Shown here piece by piece: positions 26,834-36,340 of a stretch of 64,000 nt of DNA. Position numbers and translations under genes: made by a program. Source of the stretch: Chitinophagales bacterium (GTDB lineage: Bacteria > Bacteroidota > Bacteroidia > Chitinophagales > UBA2359). Every line of letters begins with the position of its first letter. The first letter of the stretch is position 1. The notes below the pieces were generated by a model. It searched no databases. It was not told where the DNA came from and saw only the letters and a list, made by a program, of their open reading frames with translations. The DNA is taken from assembly GCA_020636475.1 (NCBI GenBank), contig JACJXU010000003.1:124001-188000 (forward strand), in the 5' to 3' direction.

Positions 26834-27187
26834 AGTATTTGGACAAAAGAAAATCAGTATAAATTATTGAATATTCTTTTCGTGTAACTTTGTGCGTTAC
26901 TTTGTGTAACATTGTGCTATTATTTGGTACACTAAGTTGCGCTAAGTATTTCACGAAGTAGCACAAAGTAATTTAAAAAATCCGTATAAACCTTATTTAA
27001 GTACTTGGACAAAGAAAACCAGCATAAGTTATTTACCGAGCGTTGAGCGAAGTCGAAACGCGGCTATACTCAATGTGCAAGTTTCAAAGTATATTATTCA
27101 AGAGAATACTTGATTACTTTTGGGCAGATACTTAATACTCTTTAGCAAATTATCGAAGCCAAAACTTGATTTCTTTTGGTAGGTACT
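26834..27187. repeat. IS630-derived MITE, outer copy, interrupted by a second MITE
   Basis: Left end AGTATTTGGACAAAAGAAA and right end (complement) AGTACCTACCAAAAGAAA match the two ends of the IS630 element at 15657-16720, with TA on both sides. The inside carries no transposase. It shares with 34629-34886 a segment containing GCTATTATTTGGTACACTAA and AAGTATTTCACGAAGT. It is split by an inner element at 27000-27132. This fills the 459-base gap between genes together with the terminator at 27193. Confidence 0.85.
27000..27132. repeat. IS630-derived MITE, inner copy, 133 bp
   Basis: Ends AGTACTTGGACAAAGAAAA and (complement) AGTATCTGCCCAAAAGTAA, flanked by TA at 26998-26999 and 27133-27134. It sits exactly at a TA that is intact in the sister copy at 34.8 kb (TTATTAATGCTCTTTAGC there), so it is a later insertion into the outer MITE. 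Confidence 0.85.
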
Positions 27188-27192
27188 TAACC

Positions 27193-27231
27193 AAAAAAAT
27201 AGCCTACTTTCGGTTAAAAAAGAAGGCTATT
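27193..27231 (-). terminator. Intrinsic terminator of the 27256-27771 gene
   Basis: On the minus strand AATAGCCT and AGGCTATT form a stem followed by seven T. Confidence 0.75.
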
Positions 27232-27255
27232 AGGTATTTTATAAAAAAATAGCAC

Positions 27256-27771
27256 TTATTTTTCTTCTTGGCGGAGGCAATGTAGCACTTCTGCCAATTT
27301 TTTGCGGTTAGCTTCGGCAATCGCGCGGTCAATGGCTCCTTCGGTAGCGGGAATACGAATGTCCGTAATGGTTTTACTGCTCAAAGCGGCAAAAGCGTCG
27401 CTGTTTAGGGTGCAGTTGAAATAAGCGGTGTAGCGTGCCATTTCAGGCGTTTTTTCGGAAGATGCAGCTTTGTCGATGGGCAATTGTAAAGTGCTGCTGT
27501 CATCAAACAAAAATATTACATTGGCACCTTCTTTAAAACTAAATGATTCAGGATGAAGGTATTTAAATTCCAACCATTCGCGTCCTCCTTCAAAGTGAGC
27601 ATACACGCTGAAATTGTTGCCATTCACTTTGTGCGCCCACAAAACAGCCGGTTTGGATTTTAAAATTTTTTCTTGGGTAAATTTGTCTAATTCATTGGTT
27701 TCAAACTTGCAGTCTTGCGCTTGTAAGCCTACAAATCCAATACAAAAAAGGAACGTGAAAAAGTATTTCAT
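27256..27771 (-). CDS. Secreted protein of unknown function
   Basis: 171 residues with a signal peptide (FLFCIGFVGLQAQ, cleavage near 19). The mature part is Lys/Glu-rich with a predicted beta-sandwich pattern (LWAHKVNGNNFSVYAHFEGG; GANVIFLFDDSSTLQLP). A C-terminal helix contains the segment IDRAIAEANRKKLAEVLHCL. The LDKFTQEK...GREWLEF and IR-P-ATEG pattern suggests a small conserved Bacteroidota family, not named here. It follows trmD with a 92-base gap and has its own terminator, so it may be read from the rpsP operon or separately. Confidence 0.6.
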   Translation of the reverse strand: MKYFFTFLFCIGFVGLQAQDCKFETNELDKFTQEKILKSKPAVLWAHKVNGNNFSVYAHFEGGREWLEFKYLHPESFSFKEGANVIFLFDDSSTLQLPIDKAASSEKTPEMARYTAYFNCTLNSDAFAALSSKTITDIRIPATEGAIDRAIAEANRKKLAEVLHCLRQEEK

Positions 27772-27863
27772 AGATTTTTTTAATAAGAATTTAGATAAAA
27801 AATTTCACAGCCTAAGACGACTAAATGTGCCAATAGTTTAAAAACAAAGGAGCGAACAGCGAT

Positions 27864-28541
27864 TTATTTTTTAAGAAGTTCGGGTCGGCGTTCTTGGGTG
27901 CGTTGGAGTGACTTTTCGTATCGCCATTCGGCAATTTTTGCTTCGTGTCCCGAAAGCAAAACCTCCGGCACCGACCAATTATTGTAAGTGGCAGGGCGCG
28001 TGTAAACGGGTGGAGCCAATAAGTTGTCTTGAAAAGAATCGCTCAGGGCGGAGGTTTCGTCATTGAGTACGCCCGGAATAAGACGACCAATAGCATCTAC
28101 TACTACCGCCGCAGCGAGTTCGCCACCCGAAAGTACATAGTTGCCGATAGAAATTTCTCGGGTAATGAAGTGTTCGCGCACACGCTCGTCCACACCTTTG
28201 TAGTGTCCGCAAAGAATAATAATATTTTCTAAAAGCGAAAAACGATTGGCAGTTTGTTGCGAAAAAAGCTCGCCGTCCGGAGTCAAAAAAATAACTTCAT
28301 CGTAGTTTCTTTCTGATTTTAACTGGCGAATACAATTATCAATCGGTTCTATCATCATTACCATTCCTGCGCCGCCGCCAAAGGCATAGTCGTCAATTTG
28401 TCGGTGTTTTTTCGGACAATATTCGCGCAGATTGTGTACCACTACTTCAAAAAGTTCTTTTTCTTGGGCGCGTTTTAAAATAGAATGTTGAAATGGACTT
28501 TCCAAGAGTTCGGGAACGGCACTAATAATGTCAATTCGCAT
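27864..28541 (-). CDS. trmD: tRNA (guanine37-N1)-methyltransferase
   Basis: 225 residues, the standard length of TrmD, which methylates G37 of tRNAs with G36 using S-adenosylmethionine and prevents frameshifts. Visible motifs are [30 protein letters not shown], the knot segment [23 protein letters not shown] (broken here by a space) and [19 protein letters not shown]. The gene order rpsP-rimM-trmD is conserved in bacteria; rplS, often fourth, is absent. There is a 4-base gap to rimM. Confidence 0.97.
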   Translation of the reverse strand: MRIDIISAVPELLESPFQHSILKRAQEKELFEVVVHNLREYCPKKHRQIDDYAFGGGAGMVMMIEPIDNCIRQLKSERNYDEVIFLTPDGELFSQQTANRFSLLENIIILCGHYKGVDERVREHFITREISIGNYVLSGGELAAAVVVDAIGRLIPGVLNDETSALSDSFQDNLLAPPVYTRPATYNNWSVPEVLLSGHEAKIAEWRYEKSLQRTQERRPELLKK

Positions 28542-28545
28542 ATTT

Positions 28546-29082
28546 TTAGCTTAAAAAAGTTTCTAAATAACCTTCGGGCAGTGCAACCCAACATTTTTTT
28601 GTTTCTACATCTATGGCTACCAAAGTTTCTTCGTTGATATTTATCAAAAGTTCTTTTCCGTCCACCAAAACTTGCATCAACTCTTGGGCAGGATAGTGCA
28701 AAATATCATCTACAACGCCAATAAGTTCGTTGGTTTCCTCATCAAAAACCTCGAAACCAATGAGTTGGCCGGTGTCAAACTGCTCAAGCAATTTTTCCAA
28801 ACCTTTGAATTGGGTAATATCGACATAAATTTCTGCCCCATGTAGCGCAAAAGCCTGTTCGCGCGCATCTATATCTTGAAACTTTAGCAAATAATGTGCG
28901 CCGAGCGGACATATTTCTTCTACAAAATAGGGTAGGGGTAGTGCATTTTGCAACAAATAAAAATGGCTTACCTGCGACAGATAAGGAATGAAAAAAGCCT
29001 CAAAAGAAACTTTTAAGGCTCCTTTGAGGCTGTGTGCTTTATGAATAATGCCTACCGAGCGCAGATTTTTTTGGGACTGCAT
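28546..29082 (-). CDS. rimM: 16S rRNA processing protein RimM
   Basis: 178 residues. RimM helps mature the 30S head near S19. The N-terminal domain opens with [20 protein letters not shown], the family signature, and the PRC-barrel half has [20 protein letters not shown] followed by [17 protein letters not shown]. It lies between rpsP (10-base gap) and trmD (4-base gap) in a conserved operon. Confidence 0.96.
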   Translation of the reverse strand: MQSQKNLRSVGIIHKAHSLKGALKVSFEAFFIPYLSQVSHFYLLQNALPLPYFVEEICPLGAHYLLKFQDIDAREQAFALHGAEIYVDITQFKGLEKLLEQFDTGQLIGFEVFDEETNELIGVVDDILHYPAQELMQVLVDGKELLININEETLVAIDVETKKCWVALPEGYLETFLS

Positions 29083-29092
29083 AGCGGCAAAA

Positions 29093-29707
29093 TTATTCGC
29101 TGTCGGGGGTTGTTTCTGTTTCGGCAGTAGGAGTTTCCTCTACAGCAGTTGTAGTATCTTCTGCTACAACTGCTTCCGTTGTTGCTACTTCTTCTGCTGT
29201 GGCAACTTCTTCCTCTGTTGCTTTTGCGGCTTCCTCTGCTGCCTTGGCCGCTTCTTCTGCTTCGGCAGTAGCTTTTTGTTGGGCGGCTATTTTTGCTTTT
29301 TCGGCTTCATCGCGAGCCCGCAATTCTTTTTGTTTGTCGCTTTCGGTTTGCTGAATGCGTTGGTTTATTTGTGAAGATTTTTTGGCAATCCAATCTCCGT
29401 ATAGCGCATCGGCTTGTTCTAAGCTCATCGCACCTTTGGTAACACCGCGCATCAAATGCTTGCGATACAACACGCCTGTATAACGCAAAATAGCGCGAAC
29501 AGTGTCCGTAGGTTGTGCACCTTTGGTAAGCCAATCAAGGGCTTTTTCGTTGTCCAATTCAATGGTTGCAGGTTTGGTGTTGGGGTTGTAAAATCCCAAA
29601 CGCTCAATGAAAGCACCATCGCGGGGTGCGCGCGAATCGGCGGCTACGATGTGGTAAAATGGTTTTCTTTTTTTACCGTGACGTTGAAGTCTTAATTTTA
29701 CTGGCAT
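29093..29707 (-). CDS. rpsP: 30S ribosomal protein S16 with a long acidic/alanine-rich tail
   Basis: 204 residues. The first 80 are classic S16: [41 protein letters not shown]. The following 60 residues are a charged helical extension known in Bacteroidota S16 proteins. The last 60 residues are low complexity made of Ala, Glu, Thr and Val ([16 protein letters not shown] and later TTEAVVAED), longer than in most relatives. It is the first gene of the operon and is preceded by a good -7 box. Confidence 0.95.
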   Translation of the reverse strand: MPVKLRLQRHGKKRKPFYHIVAADSRAPRDGAFIERLGFYNPNTKPATIELDNEKALDWLTKGAQPTDTVRAILRYTGVLYRKHLMRGVTKGAMSLEQADALYGDWIAKKSSQINQRIQQTESDKQKELRARDEAEKAKIAAQQKATAEAEEAAKAAEEAAKATEEEVATAEEVATTEAVVAEDTTTAVEETPTAETETTPDSE

Positions 29708-29782
29708 AATCTTTTGGTTAAATGTTTAGTAAATAAACGTTTCGGGTCCAAGCTGATAAACAGGTATCCGAATTTCGGAGGG

Positions 29783-29790
29783 CAAAGGTA
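29783..29790 (-). promoter_or_regulatory. -7 box of the rpsP-rimM-trmD operon
   Basis: On the minus strand TACCTTTG, a perfect TAnnTTTG, lies 76 bases before the rpsP ATG. Confidence 0.55.
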
Positions 29791-29798
29791 ATGTTTTT

Positions 29799-30935
29799 TT
29801 AGGAGAAAGAAGAATGTTTTTTTAATCGACTTATATCGCTTCTGTCCAAATATTGAATGGCAATTCTATTTTCCGGCTTTTTATCAAAAGTATATAATGC
29901 AATAATAAAAATAATCTCTAAAGGTTTCATTAAAAAATATACTAAATCAGAAATTAATTTGACTTCAAAAAGGTAGTAATAACGGTGGGTAAGTTTGCCA
30001 ACCCTATTGTAGTTTCGTCTGATAAATTTATGAGTTGTTGGGAACTTTTCTTGTACAAGATCTTCAAAAGCATTTGCAATAAGTAATTGTCTGTTACAAA
30101 TTATAACTTGCTCATTTCGAATGCCGTAGCGAATAGGTTTTACAATATTCTTATGCCCTTTTGCACCTATAGAACATAAAAAGTGTCCTCCACATTGTAC
30201 ATTTGCACACAAATAATCAAGTTGTGAGAAACCATGTCTATATGTGTCCGTAAATGCCCTAATGAGACTATCCGGTTTTTGTCCGAATAATAAAAGAAAT
30301 AGTGTTAAAAATGTAATGAATGGGATTAGAAAGATTAAGAAAATTGGAAATTTAAAAATAGGTTTTAGACTAAGGATATACAATGATATTTTACCGATAG
30401 GCCCATTAACTGTAATATCATTTTTTTCGATGTGTTTTTTAAGCATTTTTTGATTTTCTGATAGCTCTATTAAAAGGAGAAGAATGATAGGAAAATTGCC
30501 AAAGAAACCAAAAATGGGGACAATTTCTGTAAAATGAAAACAAAATAATATATTCAGAGCAATTCCCATTAGTAGGAAAAAATTTATAAGTAGCTCTATT
30601 ATGGGAGATATTATTTTATTACGATTAAAGGAAATGCAATAAAATGTAATGAAAAATAGAATTAATAAATAGATACCCAATCTGTGATTTGGCGAAAATA
30701 CAGCGGTATCAACACAGCAATCATTGACATTGGGTAAATCCATATAAAGTAGAAATGTTATAGGTAAAAAAACAACATACCAAATTTGTATTAGAGGAAA
30801 AAATTTCTTTAATGCTCGAATCTTTCCTGTAAAACAGTAAATAATAAATTCTGTTAGAACAATAGCAAATAAAATTACTGTTCCGAATACAATGTATGGA
30901 GTAAAAATTGATATAATTAATTTAATTGCTTCCAT
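29799..30935 (-). CDS. DUF6688-like membrane protein
   Basis: 378 residues. Six or seven hydrophobic helices occupy residues 1-225 (LIISIFTPYIVFGTVILF at the start). The C-terminal cytoplasmic region carries the Cys/Gly cluster CANVQCGGHFLCSIGAKGH, followed by NRQLLIANAFEDLVQEKF and FIRRNYNRVGKL. This pattern is what I recall of DUF6688; the assignment is by memory. The gene is much more AT-rich than its neighbours, which suggests transfer. It ends 92 bases from rpsP with no shared unit. Confidence 0.65.
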   Translation of the reverse strand: MEAIKLIISIFTPYIVFGTVILFAIVLTEFIIYCFTGKIRALKKFFPLIQIWYVVFLPITFLLYMDLPNVNDCCVDTAVFSPNHRLGIYLLILFFITFYCISFNRNKIISPIIELLINFFLLMGIALNILFCFHFTEIVPIFGFFGNFPIILLLLIELSENQKMLKKHIEKNDITVNGPIGKISLYILSLKPIFKFPIFLIFLIPFITFLTLFLLLFGQKPDSLIRAFTDTYRHGFSQLDYLCANVQCGGHFLCSIGAKGHKNIVKPIRYGIRNEQVIICNRQLLIANAFEDLVQEKFPTTHKFIRRNYNRVGKLTHRYYYLFEVKLISDLVYFLMKPLEIIFIIALYTFDKKPENRIAIQYLDRSDISRLKKHSSFS

Positions 30936-30949
30936 TATTTGAGAATTAG

Positions 30950-31510
30950 CTATTTTTTCATCTTACAAAACCTATTTTGCACAATGCCTTCAAGAAAAAT
31001 TTTGCTCTCGGCGCAGCGAAAACTAAGTGGGTGGGGTAACTCTCCAAACAAACGATAACCATCGCCTAAAAGTATAGGAATGGTCGTAATAATCATTTCG
31101 TCTATGGCATCTTCGCGCAAAAAATGTTGTATGGTTTTGCCGCCGTCTATGTACAGCCGATGGTAGTTTTGTTGGTGAATTTGTGCTAATATTTCCTTAA
31201 CCGAACCGCGCACTAATTGTGCCTTGTTTCGATGCGTTGAAGGAATTTGTTGAAGCGTGTTGCTCAACACAAAAACGGTTTGGCGATAGGGCCACTCCAT
31301 ATCAAAATTGCAGACCGTTTCAAAAGTTGTTCGCCCCATTACGATTGCATCAATCTGTGCCATAAACTCAGCGTAGCCCATGTCAATGTTGTCGGGATTG
31401 GGAAAACTGTGCAACCAATCAATGCTGCCGTTTTGGTCGGCAATAAAACCATCTAAACTACTGGCAATAAATACACTGTTTTTCTTTGCTATATTAGGAG
31501 AAGTCGCCAT
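30950..31510 (-). CDS. Dihydrofolate reductase family protein (RibD C-terminal domain)
   Basis: 186 residues, single RibD_C/DHFR-like fold: FIASSLDGFIADQNGSIDWL, AIVMGRTTFETVCNF, VFVLSNTLQQ, LYIDGGKTIQHFLREDAIDE and ILLGDGYRLFGEL, all in canonical order. Small stand-alone members of this family are NADPH-dependent reductases of unknown substrate and are common in Bacteroidota. It lies 14 bases upstream of the DUF6688-like gene on the same strand, so they might be co-transcribed despite differing base composition. Confidence 0.9.
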   Translation of the reverse strand: MATSPNIAKKNSVFIASSLDGFIADQNGSIDWLHSFPNPDNIDMGYAEFMAQIDAIVMGRTTFETVCNFDMEWPYRQTVFVLSNTLQQIPSTHRNKAQLVRGSVKEILAQIHQQNYHRLYIDGGKTIQHFLREDAIDEMIITTIPILLGDGYRLFGELPHPLSFRCAESKIFLEGIVQNRFCKMKK

Positions 31511-31580
31511 GTTTTAAAAGGGATAAATAGGCAGTATTTTTTATTTGAAAAAGAAATTTTTATCGCCATTACTCGCTTTT

Positions 31581-32042
31581 TTATAACAAATTGAATTGCT
31601 TGAAATGATGCTTAAAGTGTTTATTGTGAAAGACAATCCACTCTTGCTTCGTGAGTGCGCCCATCGTTGGGTTTATAGGTTTTTCGGAAGGATTTTGGGC
31701 AAAAAAAGCATCAAAATCGGCAAGTTCTTTTTCCAATCGGGCAATAGCGGAGGGTAAATCGGGAAAAATAAGCGGCAGTAGCTCGTTTTTAGGTAAAATA
31801 GGTGCTTTGAACCCAACAGGCAAATCGTTTTCGGAGTAGATGACAAACTGTTTTGTTTGGGCAGCTTTTTCTTCAGGAATTTGGAGTGCTTGGGGCATTT
31901 TACCGTTAGAAACACGCACCAAAATACTTAAGTGTTCTATCATATGTTGGGGAGTCATCAAGCCAAATTGGGCAATATCGGTGGCTTGCAATTTTTGGAG
32001 TATATCAAAAACTTGCGGACGATTTTTTACAATATCAATCAT
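31581..32042 (-). CDS. DUF1569/DinB-like protein
   Basis: 153 residues, soluble and helical. The segment LMTPQHMIEHLSILVRVSNG near residue 30 and the C-terminal WIVFHNKHFKHHFKQFN supply the three His expected for a DinB-type metal site; the layout fits the DUF1569-like branch. Enzymatic role unknown (relatives include thiol-dependent transferases). Preceded by a perfect -7 box. Monocistronic. Confidence 0.75.
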   Translation of the reverse strand: MIDIVKNRPQVFDILQKLQATDIAQFGLMTPQHMIEHLSILVRVSNGKMPQALQIPEEKAAQTKQFVIYSENDLPVGFKAPILPKNELLPLIFPDLPSAIARLEKELADFDAFFAQNPSEKPINPTMGALTKQEWIVFHNKHFKHHFKQFNLL

Positions 32043-32065
32043 TTGTGTAGAAATATGGTATGGTG

Positions 32066-32073
32066 CAAAATTA
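32066..32073 (-). promoter_or_regulatory. -7 box of the DinB-like gene
   Basis: TAATTTTG on the minus strand, 24 bases before the ATG. Confidence 0.5.
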
Positions 32074-32217
32074 CATCAAATTAGGGTTTGTGTAAAAAGA
32101 AAAATATGTTTTTGCGTTACAAACGGCTTCAATTCATCATAAAAAAATTAGGCTTATTGGAATTTTTTACCCAAAAAAAGCATTACTGTCATTAAGTTTT
32201 ACAATCAATTATTTACT

Positions 32218-32508
32218 ATGGCTACCTACTTAGTTTTTCTTATCCCTATCATTGCTATTCTTGCCGGAGTGTATCAAAAAATAAGGACTAAAGAATTAGA
32301 AATGTCCCAAGCAACCGGCGAAGTGATGGATATAACCCAAAAACTGACTTCGCTGCAACAGGAGAACAAACAACTTCAACAACGCATCGAAAACTTAGAA
32401 ACCATCATCACGCATTTAGATGAAAACGTACTTTTGCTCAATGCGGTTACAAAAGATTCTTCTCCCGAAAAAGTGGAGAAATTAGCCCAAAAAATGGCAC
32501 AACAATAA
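32218..32508 (+). CDS. Small membrane-anchored coiled-coil protein
   Basis: 96 residues: one N-terminal helix (YLVFLIPIIAILAGVYQ) and then a heptad-patterned coiled coil (LTSLQQENKQLQQRIENLET) ending in KLAQKMAQQ. The arrangement resembles PspB-like or generic small envelope-stress proteins, but no real relationship can be claimed. It ends one base before the convergent msrB stop. Confidence 0.65.
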   Translation: MATYLVFLIPIIAILAGVYQKIRTKELEMSQATGEVMDITQKLTSLQQENKQLQQRIENLETIITHLDENVLLLNAVTKDSSPEKVEKLAQKMAQQ

Positions 32509-32509
32509 G

Positions 32510-33055
32510 TTATTTTTCTTTTTTTTCAAAGTCCAATGCTGCCGAGTTGATGCAATACCGTAAACCCGTTGGCGCAGGACCATCTTCAAAAACATGTCCC
32601 AAATGCGCCCCGCAGCGATTGCAGCGCACTTCGGTTCTGTCCATACCGTGCGAGCCGTCATTGACGTACAAAATGGCATAATCTTCTTTGGGCGTGTAAA
32701 AGCTGGGCCAGCCAGTTCCCGACTCAAACTTGGTGTCCGAAGCAAACAAAGGAAAGCCACAAGCTACACAAAAATACGTTCCGTTTTGGTGATTATCCCA
32801 ATACTTCCCGCTAAAAGCGCGTTCTGTTCCTTGCTCCTGCGTGACATAATATTCCATTTCATCTAATTCCTGTTTCCACGCCTCTTTCGATTTTTTAATC
32901 GGCGAAAATCCGGCATCAACAAGTGCTTTTTGCTGAGCTTCTATGTTTTGTGATACCTTGGTATCATTCGCAAAAGTCATATTGTTTTGTGTTTGGCAAG
33001 CCTGAAAGCCAAATAAACCCAATAAGACGAGCAGTAAACAAAATTTTTTGAGCAT
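32510..33055 (-). CDS. msrB: Peptide methionine (R)-S-oxide reductase, lipoprotein
   Basis: 181 residues. A lipoprotein signal ([10 protein letters not shown], Cys near 20) directs it to the envelope, where it would repair methionine-R-sulfoxide in exported proteins. The MsrB domain has the zinc pairs CVACG and [15 protein letters not shown], and the catalytic [11 protein letters not shown] (Cys near 168). A resolving Cys may be lacking, as in many secreted MsrB. It is downstream of the sigma-factor operon but separated by that operon's terminator. Confidence 0.95.
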   Translation of the reverse strand: MLKKFCLLLVLLGLFGFQACQTQNNMTFANDTKVSQNIEAQQKALVDAGFSPIKKSKEAWKQELDEMEYYVTQEQGTERAFSGKYWDNHQNGTYFCVACGFPLFASDTKFESGTGWPSFYTPKEDYAILYVNDGSHGMDRTEVRCNRCGAHLGHVFEDGPAPTGLRYCINSAALDFEKKEK

Positions 33056-33123
33056 CGCTATATTTTTAGTAAAGAAAAAGTGCTATAAAAACGGTATGAC
33101 ACTTCAAATTGTTTTGTAAGGCA

Positions 33124-33158
33124 ATAAAAAAACCGCCTCTTACTAATGTAAGAAGCGG
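33124..33158 (-). terminator. Intrinsic terminator of the ECF sigma operon
   Basis: On the minus strand CCGCTTCTTAC-ATTA-GTAAGAGGCGG is followed by seven T. Confidence 0.85.
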
Positions 33159-33185
33159 CAACTTAGGAGTATGTTTCTGTTATCG

Positions 33186-33341
33186 TTATTGTTCGCTTAC
33201 TTCACTTTGCTGTGTTTGTTCGCAATGCTTGTGCCAGTGATGTTTGGCGTAAGGAGGTTTTCCAACGGTAGCAAATAAGGCTGCTACGGTTACGGCGGTA
33301 CTGATTAGTACAATCAAAAATTTTGAGGATCTACGTTTCAT
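33186..33341 (-). CDS. Tiny His/Cys-rich membrane peptide, last gene of the sigma operon
   Basis: About 51 residues from ATG 33341 (MKRRSSKFLIVLISTAVTV); an earlier in-frame ATG at 33368 would overlap the preceding gene. After the hydrophobic helix comes KPPYAKHHWHKHCEQ, with four His and one Cys within eight residues, suggesting metal or haem binding outside the membrane. It starts 4 bases after the stop of the 98-residue gene and is followed by a strong terminator. No family is recognised. Confidence 0.6.
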   Translation of the reverse strand: MKRRSSKFLIVLISTAVTVAALFATVGKPPYAKHHWHKHCEQTQQSEVSEQ

Positions 33342-33345
33342 TTTT

Positions 33346-33642
33346 CTAATTTTTTTGTTCGTTATCAAATTGTTTGTGGCAGTAGTGTCGGCGATTTTTC
33401 ATGTTTTCTTTGAGTTCAGTGTATTCTTCATCGCTCATTTTTCTAATTTTATCTGCCATAGCAAACCTCATTTCGGGGTAAAATCCCATTGGATAATAGC
33501 CGTAGCCTCTCATTCTTCCCATGCCAAAAGGGGTGAAGATGAATTTGAGTAGTAAAATGATAAAGATAAATGGACCCGTGAAAAATACGAGTGTTCCCAA
33601 AGCAATTCCGAATAGTATCGGCTTAAAAATGTTTGTGTTCAT
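33346..33642 (-). CDS. Small membrane protein with MSDEE..C tail
   Basis: 98 residues. One or two helices (PILFGIALGTLVFFTGPFIF; IILLLKFIFTPFGMG), a Gly/Tyr/Met-rich turn (RMRGYGYYPMGFYPEM), then a basic helical tail KIRKMSDEEYTELKENM ending RRHYCHKQF. The tail resembles that of the next gene upstream (NMTDEEKQQFRDEW...RKRNC), so the two may be distant paralogues. The His/Cys tip is a possible metal or redox site. Not recognised as a named family. Confidence 0.65.
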   Translation of the reverse strand: MNTNIFKPILFGIALGTLVFFTGPFIFIILLLKFIFTPFGMGRMRGYGYYPMGFYPEMRFAMADKIRKMSDEEYTELKENMKNRRHYCHKQFDNEQKN

Positions 33643-33715
33643 TGTTTAATTTTTTAATGGTTATACTATGGAAGACGAATGAACACAAATTTTACTTTAA
33701 ACGAATGAAAAAAAA

Positions 33716-34018
33716 TTAGCAGTTGCGTTTTCTTTTTTTCCACTCATCTCTGAATTGTTGTTTTTCTTCGTCTGTCATATTCAACCATTTTTCTCTTGCT
33801 TTGCGTTTAAAAAAAGGAGGTGAGCCTGCGCGATTTCCAAATCGAAAACTACCAAATAATATGCGACACAGCACCAATAAGCCCAATGCTTGCACGTAGG
33901 AAATATGTTTTATCGGAAAAATGTCGCTTACAATATAATTCCACAGCATCATTACCACAAGTGGCAGAAGCAGTAGAATAAGTACGGGAATCAGGAAAAA
34001 GAATTTTCTTTTTTTCAT
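33716..34018 (-). CDS. Small two-helix membrane protein with MTDEE..C tail, possible sigma regulator
   Basis: 100 residues: helix 1 FFFLIPVLILLLLPLVVMML, helix 2 YVQALGLLVLCRILFGSF, then a basic helical tail with NMTDEEKQQFRDEWKKRK ending in NC. It starts 6 bases after the ECF sigma stop, the usual position of an anti-sigma factor, but it lacks a recognisable zinc anti-sigma domain. It could sense a membrane or metal signal through the terminal Cys. Inference from position and shape. Confidence 0.65.
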   Translation of the reverse strand: MKKRKFFFLIPVLILLLLPLVVMMLWNYIVSDIFPIKHISYVQALGLLVLCRILFGSFRFGNRAGSPPFFKRKAREKWLNMTDEEKQQFRDEWKKRKRNC

Positions 34019-34024
34019 GTATCG

Positions 34025-34567
34025 TTATTTTAAAATTTCGTTGTATAAAGGTTCTAATCGTTGGCGCAGATGCTTGAAGGCATAAGCCTTTCGACTAATA
34101 ATTGTTTTTAGGTTTTCACCTTGTTCATTGGCTATTTGTTGAAGTGTTTTGTCTTCCATTTCGTTTTCGACAAACACAATACGCTGTTTTTCGGGAAGTT
34201 CGCTCAGGGCTTCGTTCAGTTCTTGCCAAAAAAGTTCTTTAAAAAGTGCCATTTCGGGATTTTCACTTTCATCTATAAGCAAAAAATCTTTTATTTCAAA
34301 ATTGCCTTCCTCGTCTTCGTAAGCATAATCTTCCAAATTATCGTCTTTCTTTTTTCGGTAAAGGTCTGTTATTTTGTTGCGAGAAACGGCATAGAGCCAA
34401 GCACTTATATTGCCCAATTCGTCTAAATTAGTAAGGCGACTAAACTGATACCAAACTTCCTGTAAAATATCTTCGGCATCTTCATTGGTTTGGGTTTTGC
34501 CTCTGATAAAACCAAGCAGTTTTTTGGAGTATTTTTTTATAATATTAGACTTGTGGGTTTCTTGCAT
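34025..34567 (-). CDS. ECF-type RNA polymerase sigma factor
   Basis: 180 residues from ATG 34567 (MQETHKSNIIKKYSKKLL). The reading frame stays open 67 codons further, but that part lies inside the MITE at 34629-34886, so the shorter start is preferred. Region 2 is EDAEDILQEVWYQF with LGNISAWLYAVSRNKITDLY; region 4 is ALSELPEKQRIVFVENE and KTLQQIANEQGENLKT, a helix-turn-helix. The first gene of a four-gene unit with three tiny membrane proteins. The insertion of a transposon relative 62 bases upstream may alter its expression. Confidence 0.92.
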   Translation of the reverse strand: MQETHKSNIIKKYSKKLLGFIRGKTQTNEDAEDILQEVWYQFSRLTNLDELGNISAWLYAVSRNKITDLYRKKKDDNLEDYAYEDEEGNFEIKDFLLIDESENPEMALFKELFWQELNEALSELPEKQRIVFVENEMEDKTLQQIANEQGENLKTIISRKAYAFKHLRQRLEPLYNEILK

Positions 34568-34628
34568 TAAAATTTGGTATAGGTCGAAAATATTTTTGAA
34601 AGCTAAATAACATAAATTTTGGAATATT

Positions 34629-34886
34629 AGTGCTTGGACAAAAGAAAACCAGTATAAATTATTAATATTCTTTAGTAAATTATAGCAAGCGATGCTTGAT
34701 TTCTTTGGATGACTGCTTGTTGTTTTCGTGTAACTTTGTGCAAAACTTTGTGCTATTATTTGGTACACTAAGTTGCGCTAAGTATTTCACGAAGTCACAC
34801 AAAGTAATTTAAAAAGCTAGTACAAATTATTAATGCTCTTTAGCAAATTGTTGAAGAAAATACTTGATTTCTCTTGGGTAGGTACT
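34629..34886. repeat. IS630-derived MITE, 258 bp, between eno and the sigma operon
   Basis: Ends AGTGCTTGGACAAAAGAAA and (complement) AGTACCTACCCAAGAGAAA match the IS630 ends at 15.7/16.7 kb; the right side is followed by TA. It shares an internal segment (GGTACACTAAGTTGCGCTAA) with the copy at 26.8 kb. It forms the false N-terminal extension of the sigma gene. Confidence 0.85.
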
Positions 34887-34928
34887 TAAGTTGATGCCGT
34901 TTTCCAAATTTGGAAAAAAGTAATGAAT

Positions 34929-34961
34929 AAAAAAAACCGCCTCCTATTGCGTAAGAGACGG
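34929..34961 (-). terminator. Intrinsic terminator of eno
   Basis: On the minus strand CCGTCTC pairs with GAGGCGG and is followed by eight T; it lies 27 bases past the eno stop. Confidence 0.8.
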
Positions 34962-34987
34962 TTGTTATTTTTTGTGTATTTTATTTG

Positions 34988-36280
<1,293 letters not shown>

Positions 36281-36313
36281 TTATTATATTTAAGCTAAGA
36301 AATAATTTATCGG

Positions 36314-36321
36314 CAAAGATA
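36314..36321 (-). promoter_or_regulatory. -7 box of eno
   Basis: TATCTTTG on the minus strand, a perfect TAnnTTTG, 43 bases before the ATG. Confidence 0.6.
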
Positions 36322-36340
36322 CCCAATAATTTCGCAAAAA

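Noticed and set aside
34568..34768. Longer N-terminus of the ECF sigma factor
   Set aside because: Most of the extra 67 codons lie inside a MITE and have no sigma-factor similarity; the ATG at 34567 gives a normal family length.
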